Origin: Paracoccaceae bacterium
GTDB taxonomy: Bacteria; Pseudomonadota; Alphaproteobacteria; Rhodobacterales; Rhodobacteraceae
Reading direction: 5' to 3'
Assembly: GCA_020425125.1 (NCBI GenBank)
Contig: JAGQRV010000037.1
Coordinates: 84,221 to 148,220 of the forward strand
Length of the DNA: 64,000 nt
The notes under the pieces were generated by a model, which was not told where the DNA came from, did not search any database, and worked only from the letters and a program-made list of their open reading frames with translations. A program made the translations under genes and the position numbers. Every line of letters begins with the position of its first letter. Position 1 is the stretch's first letter. Positions 1 through 8,570 of this stretch are shown piece after piece.

Positions 1-2
1 AG

Positions 3-239
3 CTGACCTGGCATTTCGTGAAGACCTATGTGACCGACATCCTGACCGCTTCGGACCCCGAGATCGTCGAGGCGATGAAGCTGATCTGGAAACGCATGAA
101 GATCGTGATGGAGCCGAGCTCGGCCGTGCCGCTTGCCACCATCCTGAAGAACCCAGAGACGTTCCGCGGCAAGCGCGTGGGCGTCATCGTCACCGGCGGC
201 AATGTCGACCTTGACCGGCTGCCCTGGATGACCCGCTGA
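3..239 (+). CDS. bhcB: beta-hydroxyaspartate dehydratase, C-terminal fragment (window edge)
   Basis: Only the last 78 codons are inside the window; the frame is open to the left edge, so the gene is cut by the window rather than broken. The residues fit the C-terminal lobe of a fold-type II PLP-dependent serine/threonine dehydratase, with a terminal GVIVTGGNVD stretch that is typical of the family's phosphate-binding end. By itself this would be called threonine dehydratase. The next two genes are a D-3-hydroxyaspartate aldolase-type and an ornithine-cyclodeaminase-type enzyme, which is the bhcB-bhcC-bhcD order of the beta-hydroxyaspartate cycle. BhcB would deaminate (2R,3S)-beta-hydroxyaspartate to iminosuccinate. 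The gap to bhcC is 14 bases, so the genes are co-transcribed. The assignment rests on context. Confidence 0.75.
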   Translation: MTWHFVKTYVTDILTASDPEIVEAMKLIWKRMKIVMEPSSAVPLATILKNPETFRGKRVGVIVTGGNVDLDRLPWMTR

Positions 240-253
240 ACGGAGGATCCGAC

Positions 254-1417
254 ATGAACGCACCCGCCAATTTCAACGAACTGGAGGTCGGCTACGACAT
301 CCCCGCCCTGCCCGGCATGGACGAGGCCGAGATCCAGACGCCCTGCCTGATCCTCGACCTGGACGCGCTGGAGCGCAACATCCGCAAGATGGGCGACTAC
401 GCGGCGTCACACGGCATGCGCCACCGTGCTCACGGCAAGATGCACAAATCCGTGGACGTGCTGAAGCTGCAGGAGCGCCTCGGCGGTGCGGTCGGGGTCT
501 GCTGCCAGAAGGTCAGCGAAGCCGAGGTCTTCGCCCGCGGCGGCATCAAGGACATCCTGGTGTCGAACCAGGTCCGCGATCCCCTGAAGATCGACCGGCT
601 GGCGCGGATGCCGAAGCTGGGCTGCCGGGTAATCGTCTGCGTCGACGATGTCGCCAACGTGGCGGACCTGTCCGCAGCCGCCGAGCGCCACGGCATCCGA
701 CTTGACGTGTTCGTCGAGATCGATTGCGGCGCAGGGCGCTGCGGCGTGACCTCGGCCGACGCCGTGGTCGAGATCGCAAAAGCCGTGGACGCTGCCCCGG
801 GGCTGCATTTCGCCGGCATCCAGGCCTATCAGGGCGCGATGCAGCATCTCGACTCGTACGCCGACCGCAAGGCGAAGCTCGATGCCGCGATCGCACAGGT
901 GAAGGAAGCGGTCGCCGCGCTTGAAGCTGTCGGGCTCAAACCCGAACTGGTCTCGGGCGGCGGCACGGGGTCCTACTATTTCGAAAGCGCCTCGGGTGTC
1001 TACAACGAGCTTCAATGCGGGTCCTACGCCTTCATGGATGCGGATTACGGACGCATCCACGATGCCGACGGCAACCGAATTGACCGGGGCGAGTGGGAAA
1101 ACGCGCTGTTCATCCTGACCAGCGTGATGAGCCATGCCAAGCCGGGCAAGGCGATCTGCGATGCGGGGCTCAAGGCGCAGTCGGTCGATTCCGGCCTGCC
1201 GGTGATCTTCGGGCGGGACGACGTGACATACGTGAAGTGTTCCGACGAACACGGCGTGATCGACGACCCGAACGGCGCCCTGAAAGTCAATGACAAGCTG
1301 CGCCTGGTGCCCGGGCATTGCGACCCGACCTGCAACGTCCATGACTGGTATGTCGGCGTCAGGGGAGGCAAGGTGGAGCTGGTCTGGCCGGTCTCGGCTC
1401 GCGGCAAGGCCTACTGA
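254..1417 (+). CDS. bhcC: beta-hydroxyaspartate aldolase (D-threonine aldolase family)
   Basis: 387 residues. It is a fold-type III PLP enzyme of the D-threonine/D-3-hydroxyaspartate aldolase family. An alanine-racemase-like N-terminal barrel carries the PLP lysine motif HGKMHK at residues 60-65 (Lys62 is the likely Schiff-base lysine). The C-terminal domain has GHCDPT at 354-359, where His355 and Asp357 match the divalent-metal ligands of the family. In the beta-hydroxyaspartate cycle it condenses glycine and glyoxylate to beta-hydroxyaspartate. It sits between bhcB and bhcD, with an AGGA ribosome site before ATG. A D-threonine aldolase role is the alternative if the cycle assignment is wrong. 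Confidence 0.85.
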   Translation: MNAPANFNELEVGYDIPALPGMDEAEIQTPCLILDLDALERNIRKMGDYAASHGMRHRAHGKMHKSVDVLKLQERLGGAVGVCCQKVSEAEVFARGGIKDILVSNQVRDPLKIDRLARMPKLGCRVIVCVDDVANVADLSAAAERHGIRLDVFVEIDCGAGRCGVTSADAVVEIAKAVDAAPGLHFAGIQAYQGAMQHLDSYADRKAKLDAAIAQVKEAVAALEAVGLKPELVSGGGTGSYYFESASGVYNELQCGSYAFMDADYGRIHDADGNRIDRGEWENALFILTSVMSHAKPGKAICDAGLKAQSVDSGLPVIFGRDDVTYVKCSDEHGVIDDPNGALKVNDKLRLVPGHCDPTCNVHDWYVGVRGGKVELVWPVSARGKAY

Positions 1418-1455
1418 CCGGGGCACCGCCCCAGCGACCGAACGGAGGCGCGCCG

Positions 1456-2421
1456 ATGCATATCGTCCCTGAATCCGAGATCGCCGGGCTGGTCTCGCGC
1501 GCCGATTGCTTCGACGCGGTCGAGAAGGTCTTCGCCGCCACGGCGCGCGGTGCGGCGGTGAATTTCCCGGTGATCCGCGAGTCGCTCGGCCATGCCGACG
1601 CGCTTTACGGGTTCAAGTCCGGCTTTGACCGCGACAGCCTCGCGCTGGGTCTGAAATCGGGCGGCTACTGGCCGCACAATTCCGCGCGCGGGCTGACCAA
1701 TCACCAGTCGACGGTTTTCCTGTTCGACGCCGATACCGGGCGCTGCCGGGCGGTCGTGGGCGGGAACCTGCTGACCGCGCTCCGCACGGCTGCCGCCGCC
1801 GCCGTGTCGGTAAAGCATCTGGCGCGTCCCGACGCCGAGGTCCTTGGGATCCTCGGCGCCGGTCATCAATCGGCCTTCCAGCTTCGCGCGGTGGCCGAAC
1901 AGCGCCGGTTCCGGCGCGTGATCGGCTGGAACCGCCATCCCGCGGCCCTTTCACGGCTGCAATCCGTTGCCGACGACCTCGGGCTGCCGTTCGAGGCGGT
2001 GGATCTCGACCGGCTCGGGGCCGAAGCCGACGTGATCGTCACCATTGTCTCGTCCTACGCTCCAATCCTGACCGCCGCGCAGGTCCGCCCGGGGACCCAC
2101 CTTGCCTGCATGGGCACCGACACCAAGGGAAAGCAGGAGGTCGAAGCCGAACTGGTCGCAAGGGCGACGGTCTTTACCGACGAGATCGTCCAGTCGATCA
2201 CAATCGGCGAATGCCAGCATGCGGTGGCGCGCGGGCTCATTGGCGAGACTGGCATTTCCGAGCTGGGTGCGGTCGTCAACGGCACCCATCCTGGCCGCAG
2301 GTCGGCCGAGGAAATCACCCTCTATGACGGCACCGGCATCGGCCTTCAGGATCTCGCTGTCGCCGCCGCCGCTGTCGACCTGGCGATCCGTAAGGGTGTG
2401 GCGATCGAGGTCGACGTCTGA
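1456..2421 (+). CDS. bhcD: iminosuccinate reductase (ornithine cyclodeaminase/mu-crystallin family)
   Basis: 321 residues, the usual length for the ornithine cyclodeaminase/mu-crystallin family. A Rossmann dinucleotide-binding motif GILGAGHQSA lies at 131-140, and Lys67 in the GLKSGG stretch is the expected substrate-contact lysine. In this context the protein is best read as BhcD, which reduces iminosuccinate to L-aspartate with NAD(P)H. That closes the cycle, because aspartate is the amino donor for the first transamination. The gene follows bhcC by 38 bases with a GGAGG-like site before ATG. Alone it could be annotated as ornithine cyclodeaminase or alanine dehydrogenase; the neighbours decide the call. 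Confidence 0.85.
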   Translation: MHIVPESEIAGLVSRADCFDAVEKVFAATARGAAVNFPVIRESLGHADALYGFKSGFDRDSLALGLKSGGYWPHNSARGLTNHQSTVFLFDADTGRCRAVVGGNLLTALRTAAAAAVSVKHLARPDAEVLGILGAGHQSAFQLRAVAEQRRFRRVIGWNRHPAALSRLQSVADDLGLPFEAVDLDRLGAEADVIVTIVSSYAPILTAAQVRPGTHLACMGTDTKGKQEVEAELVARATVFTDEIVQSITIGECQHAVARGLIGETGISELGAVVNGTHPGRRSAEEITLYDGTGIGLQDLAVAAAAVDLAIRKGVAIEVDV

Positions 2422-2537
2422 AAGCTGAGGACACGGCCTCCCGCATGATGCCGGTCGCACCGCACGCGGCGACTTGCTAGGCTCGGCCAGAGTCGCGGTC
2501 ACGGGAAATCGCCGCGGCGCGCCGGAAGGAGGGGGAC

Positions 2538-3998
2538 ATGTCCAGCATCGCGATGCCATTGCCCGACGCGGGTCTCCTTGCCGCGAAAGACCGGATCGTG
2601 CGGGCGCTGACCGAGGCCCTGCCCCCCGAAACCGTGATCTTCGACCCGGCCGAGACCCGCGCCTATGAATGCGACGCGCTGACCGCCTACCGCTGCCCGC
2701 CGCTCGCCGTTGTGCTGCCCCGCTCCACCGAGGAAGTGGCGACCGCGATGCGGCTGTGCCATGCGGCGGGCGTGAAGGTCGTGCCACGCGGCGCAGGGAC
2801 CTCGCTTGCCGGCGGCGCCCTGCCGACCGCGGACAGCGTCATCATCGGTGTCGCCCGGTTGAACCGCATCCTCGAAACCGATTTCGACAACCGTTTCGTG
2901 CGCGTCGAAACCGGCGTGACCAATCTTTCGGTCACCGGGGCGATCGTTGCCGACGGCTTCTTCTACGCGCCGGACCCGTCTTCGCAACTCGCCTGCACCA
3001 TCGCCGGCAACATCGCCAACAATTCCGGTGGCGCGCACTGCCTGCGCTATGGCGTGACCGCCAACAACCTGCTCGGGGTCCGCATGGTGATGGCGGATGG
3101 CGAGATCGTCGAACTGGGCGGCCCGTATCTGGAGCCGGAGGGGCTCGACCTTCTGGGCCTTGTCTGCGGATCGGAGGGCCAGCTTGGCATCGTCACCGAA
3201 GCGACCTTGCGGATCCTGCCCTCCCCCGAAGGCGCGCGGCCGGTGCTGATCGGCTTCGACAATGCCGAGGTCGCGGGCGAATGCGTGGCGCGCATCATCC
3301 GCTCGGGCGTGCTGCCGGTGGCCATCGAGTACATGGACCGCATCTGCATCGAAGCGGTCGAAGCCTTCACCCATGCGGGCTATCCGATGTGCGAGGCCCT
3401 GCTGATCGTCGAGGTCGAGGGGGCCGAAGCCGAGATCGCCGAACAGCTCGCCACGGTCGAACAGATCGCCCGCGGCCTCGATCCGGTCGAGTTCCGCCTC
3501 AGCCGCGGCGCCGAGGAAGCGGCGCTGATCTGGAAGGGACGGAAATCCGCCTTCGGCGCCATGGGCCAGATCAACGACTACATGTGCCTCGACGGGACGG
3601 TGCCGGTCTCGGCCCTGCCCGCAACGCTACGCCGGATCGGTGAATTGTCGAAGGCGCACGGGCTCGACGTCGCAAATGTCTTCCATGCCGGCGATGGCAA
3701 CATGCACCCGCTGATCCTCTACGATGCCAACACGCCCGGCGATCAGGACCGGGCCGAAGTGCTCGGTGCCGAGATACTGCGTGTCTGCGTCGAGGCGGGC
3801 GGATGTCTGACCGGCGAGCATGGTGTGGGCATCGAGAAGCGCGAGCTGATGCACGAACAGTTCGCCGCGGCGGATCTGGAGATCCAGATGCAGGTCAAGG
3901 ACGTCTTCGATCCCGGCTGGCTGCTCAACCCTGCCAAGGTCTTTCCTCTCGACGCCAGTGCCCCGCGCCGCGACCCGAAAGCCGGGGAGCGCGCATGA
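2538..3998 (+). CDS. glcD: glycolate oxidase FAD-binding subunit GlcD
   Basis: 486 residues. The FAD-linked oxidase architecture is complete: an N-terminal PCMH-type FAD domain with the pyrophosphate-binding segment VVPRGAGTSLAGG at 81-93, and a C-terminal vanillyl-alcohol-oxidase-type cap with FHAGDGNMHP and HGVGIEK motifs. It is the catalytic flavoprotein of the membrane-linked glycolate dehydrogenase/oxidase complex GlcDEF, oxidising glycolate to glyoxylate. A strong purine-rich ribosome site (AAGGAGGGGG) precedes the ATG. The 116-base gap after bhcD is the largest in this operon and could hold an internal promoter. It overlaps glcE by ATGA. D-lactate dehydrogenase is the main alternative, but the GlcE and GlcF partners argue for glycolate. 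Confidence 0.92.
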   Translation: MSSIAMPLPDAGLLAAKDRIVRALTEALPPETVIFDPAETRAYECDALTAYRCPPLAVVLPRSTEEVATAMRLCHAAGVKVVPRGAGTSLAGGALPTADSVIIGVARLNRILETDFDNRFVRVETGVTNLSVTGAIVADGFFYAPDPSSQLACTIAGNIANNSGGAHCLRYGVTANNLLGVRMVMADGEIVELGGPYLEPEGLDLLGLVCGSEGQLGIVTEATLRILPSPEGARPVLIGFDNAEVAGECVARIIRSGVLPVAIEYMDRICIEAVEAFTHAGYPMCEALLIVEVEGAEAEIAEQLATVEQIARGLDPVEFRLSRGAEEAALIWKGRKSAFGAMGQINDYMCLDGTVPVSALPATLRRIGELSKAHGLDVANVFHAGDGNMHPLILYDANTPGDQDRAEVLGAEILRVCVEAGGCLTGEHGVGIEKRELMHEQFAAADLEIQMQVKDVFDPGWLLNPAKVFPLDASAPRRDPKAGERA

Positions 3999-5128
3999 CA
4001 GACATGGCGACGCGTCCCGGCGACGAGGCCGAACTGGCGGTCACGATCCGCGACGCCGCTGCGTCAGGCACGCCGCTCTTCATTCGCGGCGGTGGCACCA
4101 GGACCGTCGCGGCACCAATTCCGGACAATGCCCGTCATGTCTCGCTCGCGGGGCTCTCGGGCATCCGCATCTACGATCCCGGCGCGCTGACTCTGGTCGC
4201 CGCCGCCGGCACCCCGATGCACGAGATCGACGCGCTTCTGGCGTCCGAGAACCAGTCCCTGCCCTTCGAGCCGATGGACCACCGCGCCATCCTCGGCACG
4301 AATGGCGCGCCCACCATCGGCGGCGCCGTCGCCACGAATGCGTCGGGACCGCGCCGGGTCGCTGCCGGCGCTTGCCGCGACCATCTTCTCGGCGTCCGCT
4401 TCGTCGACGGCAGCGGCCAGATCATCCGAAGCGGCGGGCGGGTGATGAAGAACGTCACCGGACTCGACCTTGGCAAGCTCCTCTGCGGTGCGGGCGGTAC
4501 GCTCGGTGTGCTGACCGAAGTGGCGCTCAAGGTGCTCCCTGCCCCGCGCCTCGGCACGACGCTCTCTTATCCCGATCGCGACCGGTCAGCGGCCGTGACG
4601 CTCTTTTGCGACGCGCTGCGGACCCCGTTCGAGATTTCCGGAGCGGCCTGGCGCGACGGCACGGCCCATCTCAGGATCGAGGGCAGCGACACCCAGGTCG
4701 CCTACCGCCGCGAGCGGCTGCTGGCCCGGTTCGGCGCTGCGGAAGTGATCGAGGGCGCCGCCCATGCGGATTTGTGGCGAGGTTTCCGAGACGTGACTCA
4801 TTTCGCCGGCCCCGGCGATCTCTGGCGCATCGTCGCCCGGCCCACCGATGCCCCGGCCATCTGCGCCGCGCTCCGCGACCGGCTCGGTGCGGCGACCTCG
4901 CTCGACTGGGGCGGCGGGCTGATCTGGGCGGCCGGACCGGATCTTGCCCCCAGCGCCGTCCAGAACTGCCTGACCGGCGCAAAGGGACACGCGCGGCGGC
5001 TGCGCCCCCCGGCCGGGGCCGCCCCGGTAGCCGAGACCACCGCGCCGCGCGTCGCCGCCGTCTCGCGCGCCCTCAAGGACCGCTTCGACCCGGCACATAT
5101 CCTCAACCCGCGTCTCGCCGCGATGTGA
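3995..5128 (+). CDS. glcE: glycolate oxidase FAD-binding subunit GlcE
   Basis: 377 residues from an ATG overlapping the glcD stop by ATGA. An open frame runs further upstream but lies inside glcD, so the overlap start is chosen. The N-terminal half is a second, shorter PCMH-type FAD domain, with FIRGGGT near residue 30 and GGAVATNASGPRR near 110; the C-terminal cap is short and ends in the family's FDPAHILNP signature. GlcE pairs with GlcD and GlcF in the glycolate-oxidising complex that feeds electrons to the respiratory chain. It is translationally coupled to glcD and 13 bases from glcF. Confidence 0.9.
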   Translation: MTDMATRPGDEAELAVTIRDAAASGTPLFIRGGGTRTVAAPIPDNARHVSLAGLSGIRIYDPGALTLVAAAGTPMHEIDALLASENQSLPFEPMDHRAILGTNGAPTIGGAVATNASGPRRVAAGACRDHLLGVRFVDGSGQIIRSGGRVMKNVTGLDLGKLLCGAGGTLGVLTEVALKVLPAPRLGTTLSYPDRDRSAAVTLFCDALRTPFEISGAAWRDGTAHLRIEGSDTQVAYRRERLLARFGAAEVIEGAAHADLWRGFRDVTHFAGPGDLWRIVARPTDAPAICAALRDRLGAATSLDWGGGLIWAAGPDLAPSAVQNCLTGAKGHARRLRPPAGAAPVAETTAPRVAAVSRALKDRFDPAHILNPRLAAM

Positions 5129-5141
5129 CGAGCCAGCCGCC

Positions 5142-6431
5142 ATGCAGACCCATTTCACCCCCGAACAGCTCCAGGACCCCGACACGGCGCAATCGAACCG
5201 CATCCTGCGCGCCTGCGTCCATTGCGGCTTTTGCACCGCGACCTGCCCAACCTACCAGGTGCTTGGCGACGAACTCGACAGCCCCCGCGGGCGCATTTAC
5301 CTCATCAAGGAGATGCTGGAATCCGGCCGCACCCCGGACGCCAAGACCGTCCGGCATATCGACCGGTGCCTGTCCTGCCTCTCCTGCATGACGACCTGCC
5401 CGTCCGGGGTGCATTACATGCATCTGGTCGACCATGCCCGCGCCTATATCGAGGCGCGCTATCGCCGCCCCGTCGACGAACGGGCGCTGCGCTGGCTGCT
5501 GGCCCGGGTGCTGCCCGATCCGGCGCGGTTCCGCCTGGCGCTGCGCGCGGCACGGCTTGCCCGCCCGTTCCGGCGCTGGCTGCCCGATGCGCGGCTGCGG
5601 GCGATGCTCGACATGGCTCCGGCAACCATCCCGGCGGACAGCCCGAACGCCACGCCGCAGGTCTTCGCCCCCGAAGGTGTTCGGCGCATGCGCGTGGCGC
5701 TGATGACCGGCTGCGCCCAGCGGGTGCTGAACACCGACATCACCGACGCCACGATCCGCATGCTTCGCCGCCATGGCTGCGAGGTGGTGATCGCCGAGGG
5801 CGCCGGCTGCTGCGGTGCACTGACCCACCATATGGGCCGCACGACCGACAGCCACGTTGCGGCTGCCGCCAACATCCGGGCCTGGGCGCGCGAGATCGAC
5901 GACGCCGGGCTTGACGCCATTGTCATCACGACATCGGGCTGCGGGACCACGGTCAAGGATTACGGACACATCTTCCGCGACACCCCACTGGCCGACGCCG
6001 CCGGCCGCGTTGCGGCCCGCGCCCGCGACATCACCGAGGTCATGGCCGACCTCGGGCTCGCCGACCCGCGTCACGCCCGACCGATGCGGATCGCCTATCA
6101 CGCGGCCTGTTCGCTGCAGCATGGCCAGCAGATTCGCACTCATCCGAAGACGCTTTTGCGCGCAGCGGGCTTCGAGGTGCTGGAGCCGCGCGATGTGCAT
6201 CTCTGCTGCGGTTCGGCGGGCACCTACAATCTCCTGCAGCCCGCACTCTCGGCCGAGCTGCGCGCGCGCAAGGTGGCGACTCTGAACGAGACCCATCCAG
6301 ACGCCATCGCCGCCGGCAACATCGGCTGCATGATGCAGATCGGCGCCGCGACCGACCTGCCCGTGGTCCATACCGCCGAGCTTCTCGACTGGGCGACCGG
6401 CGGCCCCCGGCCCCCGGCCTTACCTGCCTGA
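5142..6431 (+). CDS. glcF: glycolate oxidase iron-sulfur subunit GlcF
   Basis: 429 residues. Two ferredoxin-type 4Fe-4S motifs are visible at the N-terminus: C25-x2-C28-x2-C31-x3-C35P and C76-x2-C79-x2-C82-x3-C86P. Two CCG-type domains follow, with GCAQRVLN, GAGCCGALTHH and CCGSAGTYN motifs, as in heterodisulfide-reductase-like electron-transfer subunits. This subunit passes electrons from the GlcD/GlcE flavins to the membrane quinone pool. It completes a contiguous glcDEF set directly behind bhcBCD. Length and domain order match the family with no sign of damage. Confidence 0.92.
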   Translation: MQTHFTPEQLQDPDTAQSNRILRACVHCGFCTATCPTYQVLGDELDSPRGRIYLIKEMLESGRTPDAKTVRHIDRCLSCLSCMTTCPSGVHYMHLVDHARAYIEARYRRPVDERALRWLLARVLPDPARFRLALRAARLARPFRRWLPDARLRAMLDMAPATIPADSPNATPQVFAPEGVRRMRVALMTGCAQRVLNTDITDATIRMLRRHGCEVVIAEGAGCCGALTHHMGRTTDSHVAAAANIRAWAREIDDAGLDAIVITTSGCGTTVKDYGHIFRDTPLADAAGRVAARARDITEVMADLGLADPRHARPMRIAYHAACSLQHGQQIRTHPKTLLRAAGFEVLEPRDVHLCCGSAGTYNLLQPALSAELRARKVATLNETHPDAIAAGNIGCMMQIGAATDLPVVHTAELLDWATGGPRPPALPA

Positions 6432-6459
6432 CCCAGCCCCGAAAGCGAAAGAAAGCTCC

Positions 6460-7401
6460 ATGGCCCACGGATACGAAACCGGCCGCCTCAACCTGCCCTT
6501 CGTCGGCATCTCCACCTTCGCCAAGGCGCCCTACCAGCCCGACTGGGATGCGCTAAGCGCCGACGTCGCCATCCTGGGTGCCCCGTTCGATGCCGGAACC
6601 CAGTGGCGCGCCGGAGCCCGCTTCGGACCACGGGCGATCCGCGAAGCGTCCACCCTGTTCTCGTTCGGCCATTCCGGCGCCTATGACCATGAAGACGACG
6701 CCACCTATCTCGATGGCGTGCGGATCGTCGATATCGGCGACGCCGACATCATCCACACCGACACGCTCGGGAGCCACGCAAATATCGAGGCGGGCGTTCG
6801 CGCCATTCTGAAGGCCGGCGCTCTGCCCGTGATCCTTGGCGGCGACCACTCCGTCAACATCCCCTGCATCGACGCGTTTTCCGATCAGGCGCCGGTCCAT
6901 CTGGTGCAGATCGATGCCCATCTCGACTTCGTGGACGAACGTCATGGGGTACGGTTCGGCCATGGCAACCCGATGCGTCGGGCGGCCGAGAAGCCCTGGG
7001 TGACCGGGCTCAGCCAGCTCGGCATCCGCAACGTCTCCTCGACCGCAAAGGACGGCTACGAGGCCGCGCGCACCATGGGCTCGGACATCCTCTCGGTGCG
7101 CCAGGTCCGCACGCTGGGCGTCGCGGCAGTCCTGGAGCGGATCCCCGCAGGCAAGCGCTATTACCTCTCGGTCGACATCGACGGTTTCGATCCCTCGATC
7201 GCGCCGGGCACCGGTACGCCCAGCCATGGCGGCTTCATCTATTACGAGGTGCTTGAGCTTCTGGCGGGGCTGGCCCGCCGCGGCTCGATTGTCGGGATCG
7301 ACCTTGTCGAGGTGGCACCGGATTACGATCCGTCCGGCATCACCCAGATACTCGCCGCACAATTGCTGCTCAACACGATCGGCCGCATCTTCGTGAGCTG
7401 A
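6460..7401 (+). CDS. agmatinase-family ureohydrolase
   Basis: 313 residues, a full-length ureohydrolase (arginase/agmatinase superfamily). The binuclear manganese-site motifs are all present: GGDHS near residue 127, DAHLD near 149 (the family usually has DAHTD) and SVDIDGFDP followed by APGTGTP near 235-250. The enzyme releases urea from a guanidino compound; which one cannot be read from the sequence. Agmatine, guanidinobutyrate, guanidinopropionate and guanidinoacetate are all handled by members of this family. It starts 28 bases after glcF on the same strand and appears to be the last gene of the bhc-glc operon, which is unexpected. A guanidinoacetate hydrolase would give glycine, an intermediate of the BHAC; that is inference only. 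Confidence 0.85.
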   Translation: MAHGYETGRLNLPFVGISTFAKAPYQPDWDALSADVAILGAPFDAGTQWRAGARFGPRAIREASTLFSFGHSGAYDHEDDATYLDGVRIVDIGDADIIHTDTLGSHANIEAGVRAILKAGALPVILGGDHSVNIPCIDAFSDQAPVHLVQIDAHLDFVDERHGVRFGHGNPMRRAAEKPWVTGLSQLGIRNVSSTAKDGYEAARTMGSDILSVRQVRTLGVAAVLERIPAGKRYYLSVDIDGFDPSIAPGTGTPSHGGFIYYEVLELLAGLARRGSIVGIDLVEVAPDYDPSGITQILAAQLLLNTIGRIFVS

Positions 7402-7524
7402 CATTGCGGCCGGACGGTCCGCTTTCCGGAGCAGACTGGCGCCGGATGACGGGAATGGCCATAGTCTCAATCTCGCCCTGTCGCAGCGGATGCGTCCAAG
7501 GTTAGGCTACTATTTCGGGAACCG

Positions 7525-8178
7525 ATGATGCAGGACGATCTTCCGGAAGACAGCAAGCTCACACGCACCAAGCGCCAGTGGGCGGAGGCAGGCAAGTTTC
7601 TGACCGGGCGCACCGGCGTGGACCGCCTGCCACCGGGCCAGCATCAGGTCCAGAACTGGCCCGTGCTCGACCTCGGCAGCCAGCCCCATGTCGCCACAGC
7701 CACCTGGCGCCTTGACGTCACCGGGCTCGTGGAAACCCCGCTGTCGCTCGACTGGGCCGCCTTCGAGGCACTCCCCAAGGCCGAACTGCGCTCCGACATC
7801 CACTGCGTCACAACGTGGTCACGTTACGACAACGATTGGCAGGGCGTGCATCCCCGCGACCTGCTGGTGATGGCGAACCCGTTGACCGAGGCGAGCCACG
7901 TCATGCTGTCGTCGTTCGACGGCTACACGACGAACCTGCCGCTGGAGGACTTCCTCACAGACGGTGCACTTCTGGCCACCCACTGGCAGGGCCGCCCGCT
8001 GACCCAGGATCACGGCGGCCCAATGCGAGCCATGGTGCCGCATCTCTATTTCTGGAAAAGCGCCAAGTGGCTGCGCGGCATCGAACTCATGTCCGGCGAC
8101 AGGCCCGGCTTCTGGGAGCGCAACGGCTATCACATGTACGGCGATCCCTGGCGGGAACAGCGCTACAGCACCGATTGA
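7525..8178 (+). CDS. sulfite-oxidase-like molybdopterin oxidoreductase
   Basis: 217 residues. It is the stand-alone molybdopterin-binding domain of the sulfite oxidase/YedY (MsrP) superfamily. Cys94 in the SDIHCVTTWS motif is the expected molybdenum-ligating cysteine, and the C-terminal YFWKSAKW/GIELM segment is typical of the short cytosolic subfamily. No Tat or Sec signal peptide and no dimerisation or haem domain are seen, so the protein is probably cytoplasmic, unlike MsrP. Substrate unknown. Two ATG codons occur in tandem at 7525 and 7528; either could be the start. The gene stands alone, 123 bases behind the ureohydrolase and convergent with minE. Confidence 0.8.
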   Translation: MMQDDLPEDSKLTRTKRQWAEAGKFLTGRTGVDRLPPGQHQVQNWPVLDLGSQPHVATATWRLDVTGLVETPLSLDWAAFEALPKAELRSDIHCVTTWSRYDNDWQGVHPRDLLVMANPLTEASHVMLSSFDGYTTNLPLEDFLTDGALLATHWQGRPLTQDHGGPMRAMVPHLYFWKSAKWLRGIELMSGDRPGFWERNGYHMYGDPWREQRYSTD

Positions 8179-8236
8179 TCCCGGCACGCGGCACCGTCCT
8201 GCAACAGGTCAATCCCGCCGCCATCCATCTCGAGTC

Positions 8237-8265
8237 CCGCGGGCATCGGGGGCAGAAGCCCGCGG
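8237..8265. terminator. possible bidirectional hairpin between the molybdoenzyme gene and minE
   Basis: A perfect 8-base inverted repeat, CCGCGGGC and GCCCGCGG, with a 13-base loop lies between two convergent genes. There is no clear T-tract on either side, so a terminator role is suggested by position and stem only. Confidence 0.3.
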
Positions 8266-8273
8266 CGCCTGCC

Positions 8274-8570
8274 CTACATCGCGCCTTGCGGTCTGAGGGC
8301 AGTGCCGGCGCCGAGTGAGGCACCGGGAAGCTCGATGTTGATTTCGAGGCTGGAGATCTCCTCGCCCCGTTCCAGCTTGATGTCCACCGTATCGCTGTTG
8401 ACCTGCATGTGCCGCCGGATCACCTCGAGGATGTCCCGCTGCAGAAGCGGCAGCAGTTCGGCGTTCGACCGGTCGACCCGCTCGTGCGCCAGCAGGATTT
8501 GCAGCCGCTCCTTCGCGGTCTGGGCCGAATTGGCCGGCCGCGGCTTGAAGAAGAACCCGAACATGCTCAT
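8274..8570 (-). CDS. minE: cell division topological specificity factor MinE
   Basis: 98 residues, normal for MinE. The N-terminus MSMFGFFF is the amphipathic membrane-targeting segment. The following helix, rich in AKERLQ and LLAHERVDRS, is the MinD-activating region. The C-terminal part (LPLLQRDILEVI onwards) is the topological-specificity domain with the expected beta-strand pattern. MinE stimulates MinD ATPase activity at the membrane and drives Min oscillation that restricts the Z-ring to midcell. Its ATG overlaps the minD stop (ATGA), so the two are translationally coupled in the order minC-minD-minE. Confidence 0.95.
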   Translation of the reverse strand: MSMFGFFFKPRPANSAQTAKERLQILLAHERVDRSNAELLPLLQRDILEVIRRHMQVNSDTVDIKLERGEEISSLEINIELPGASLGAGTALRPQGAM

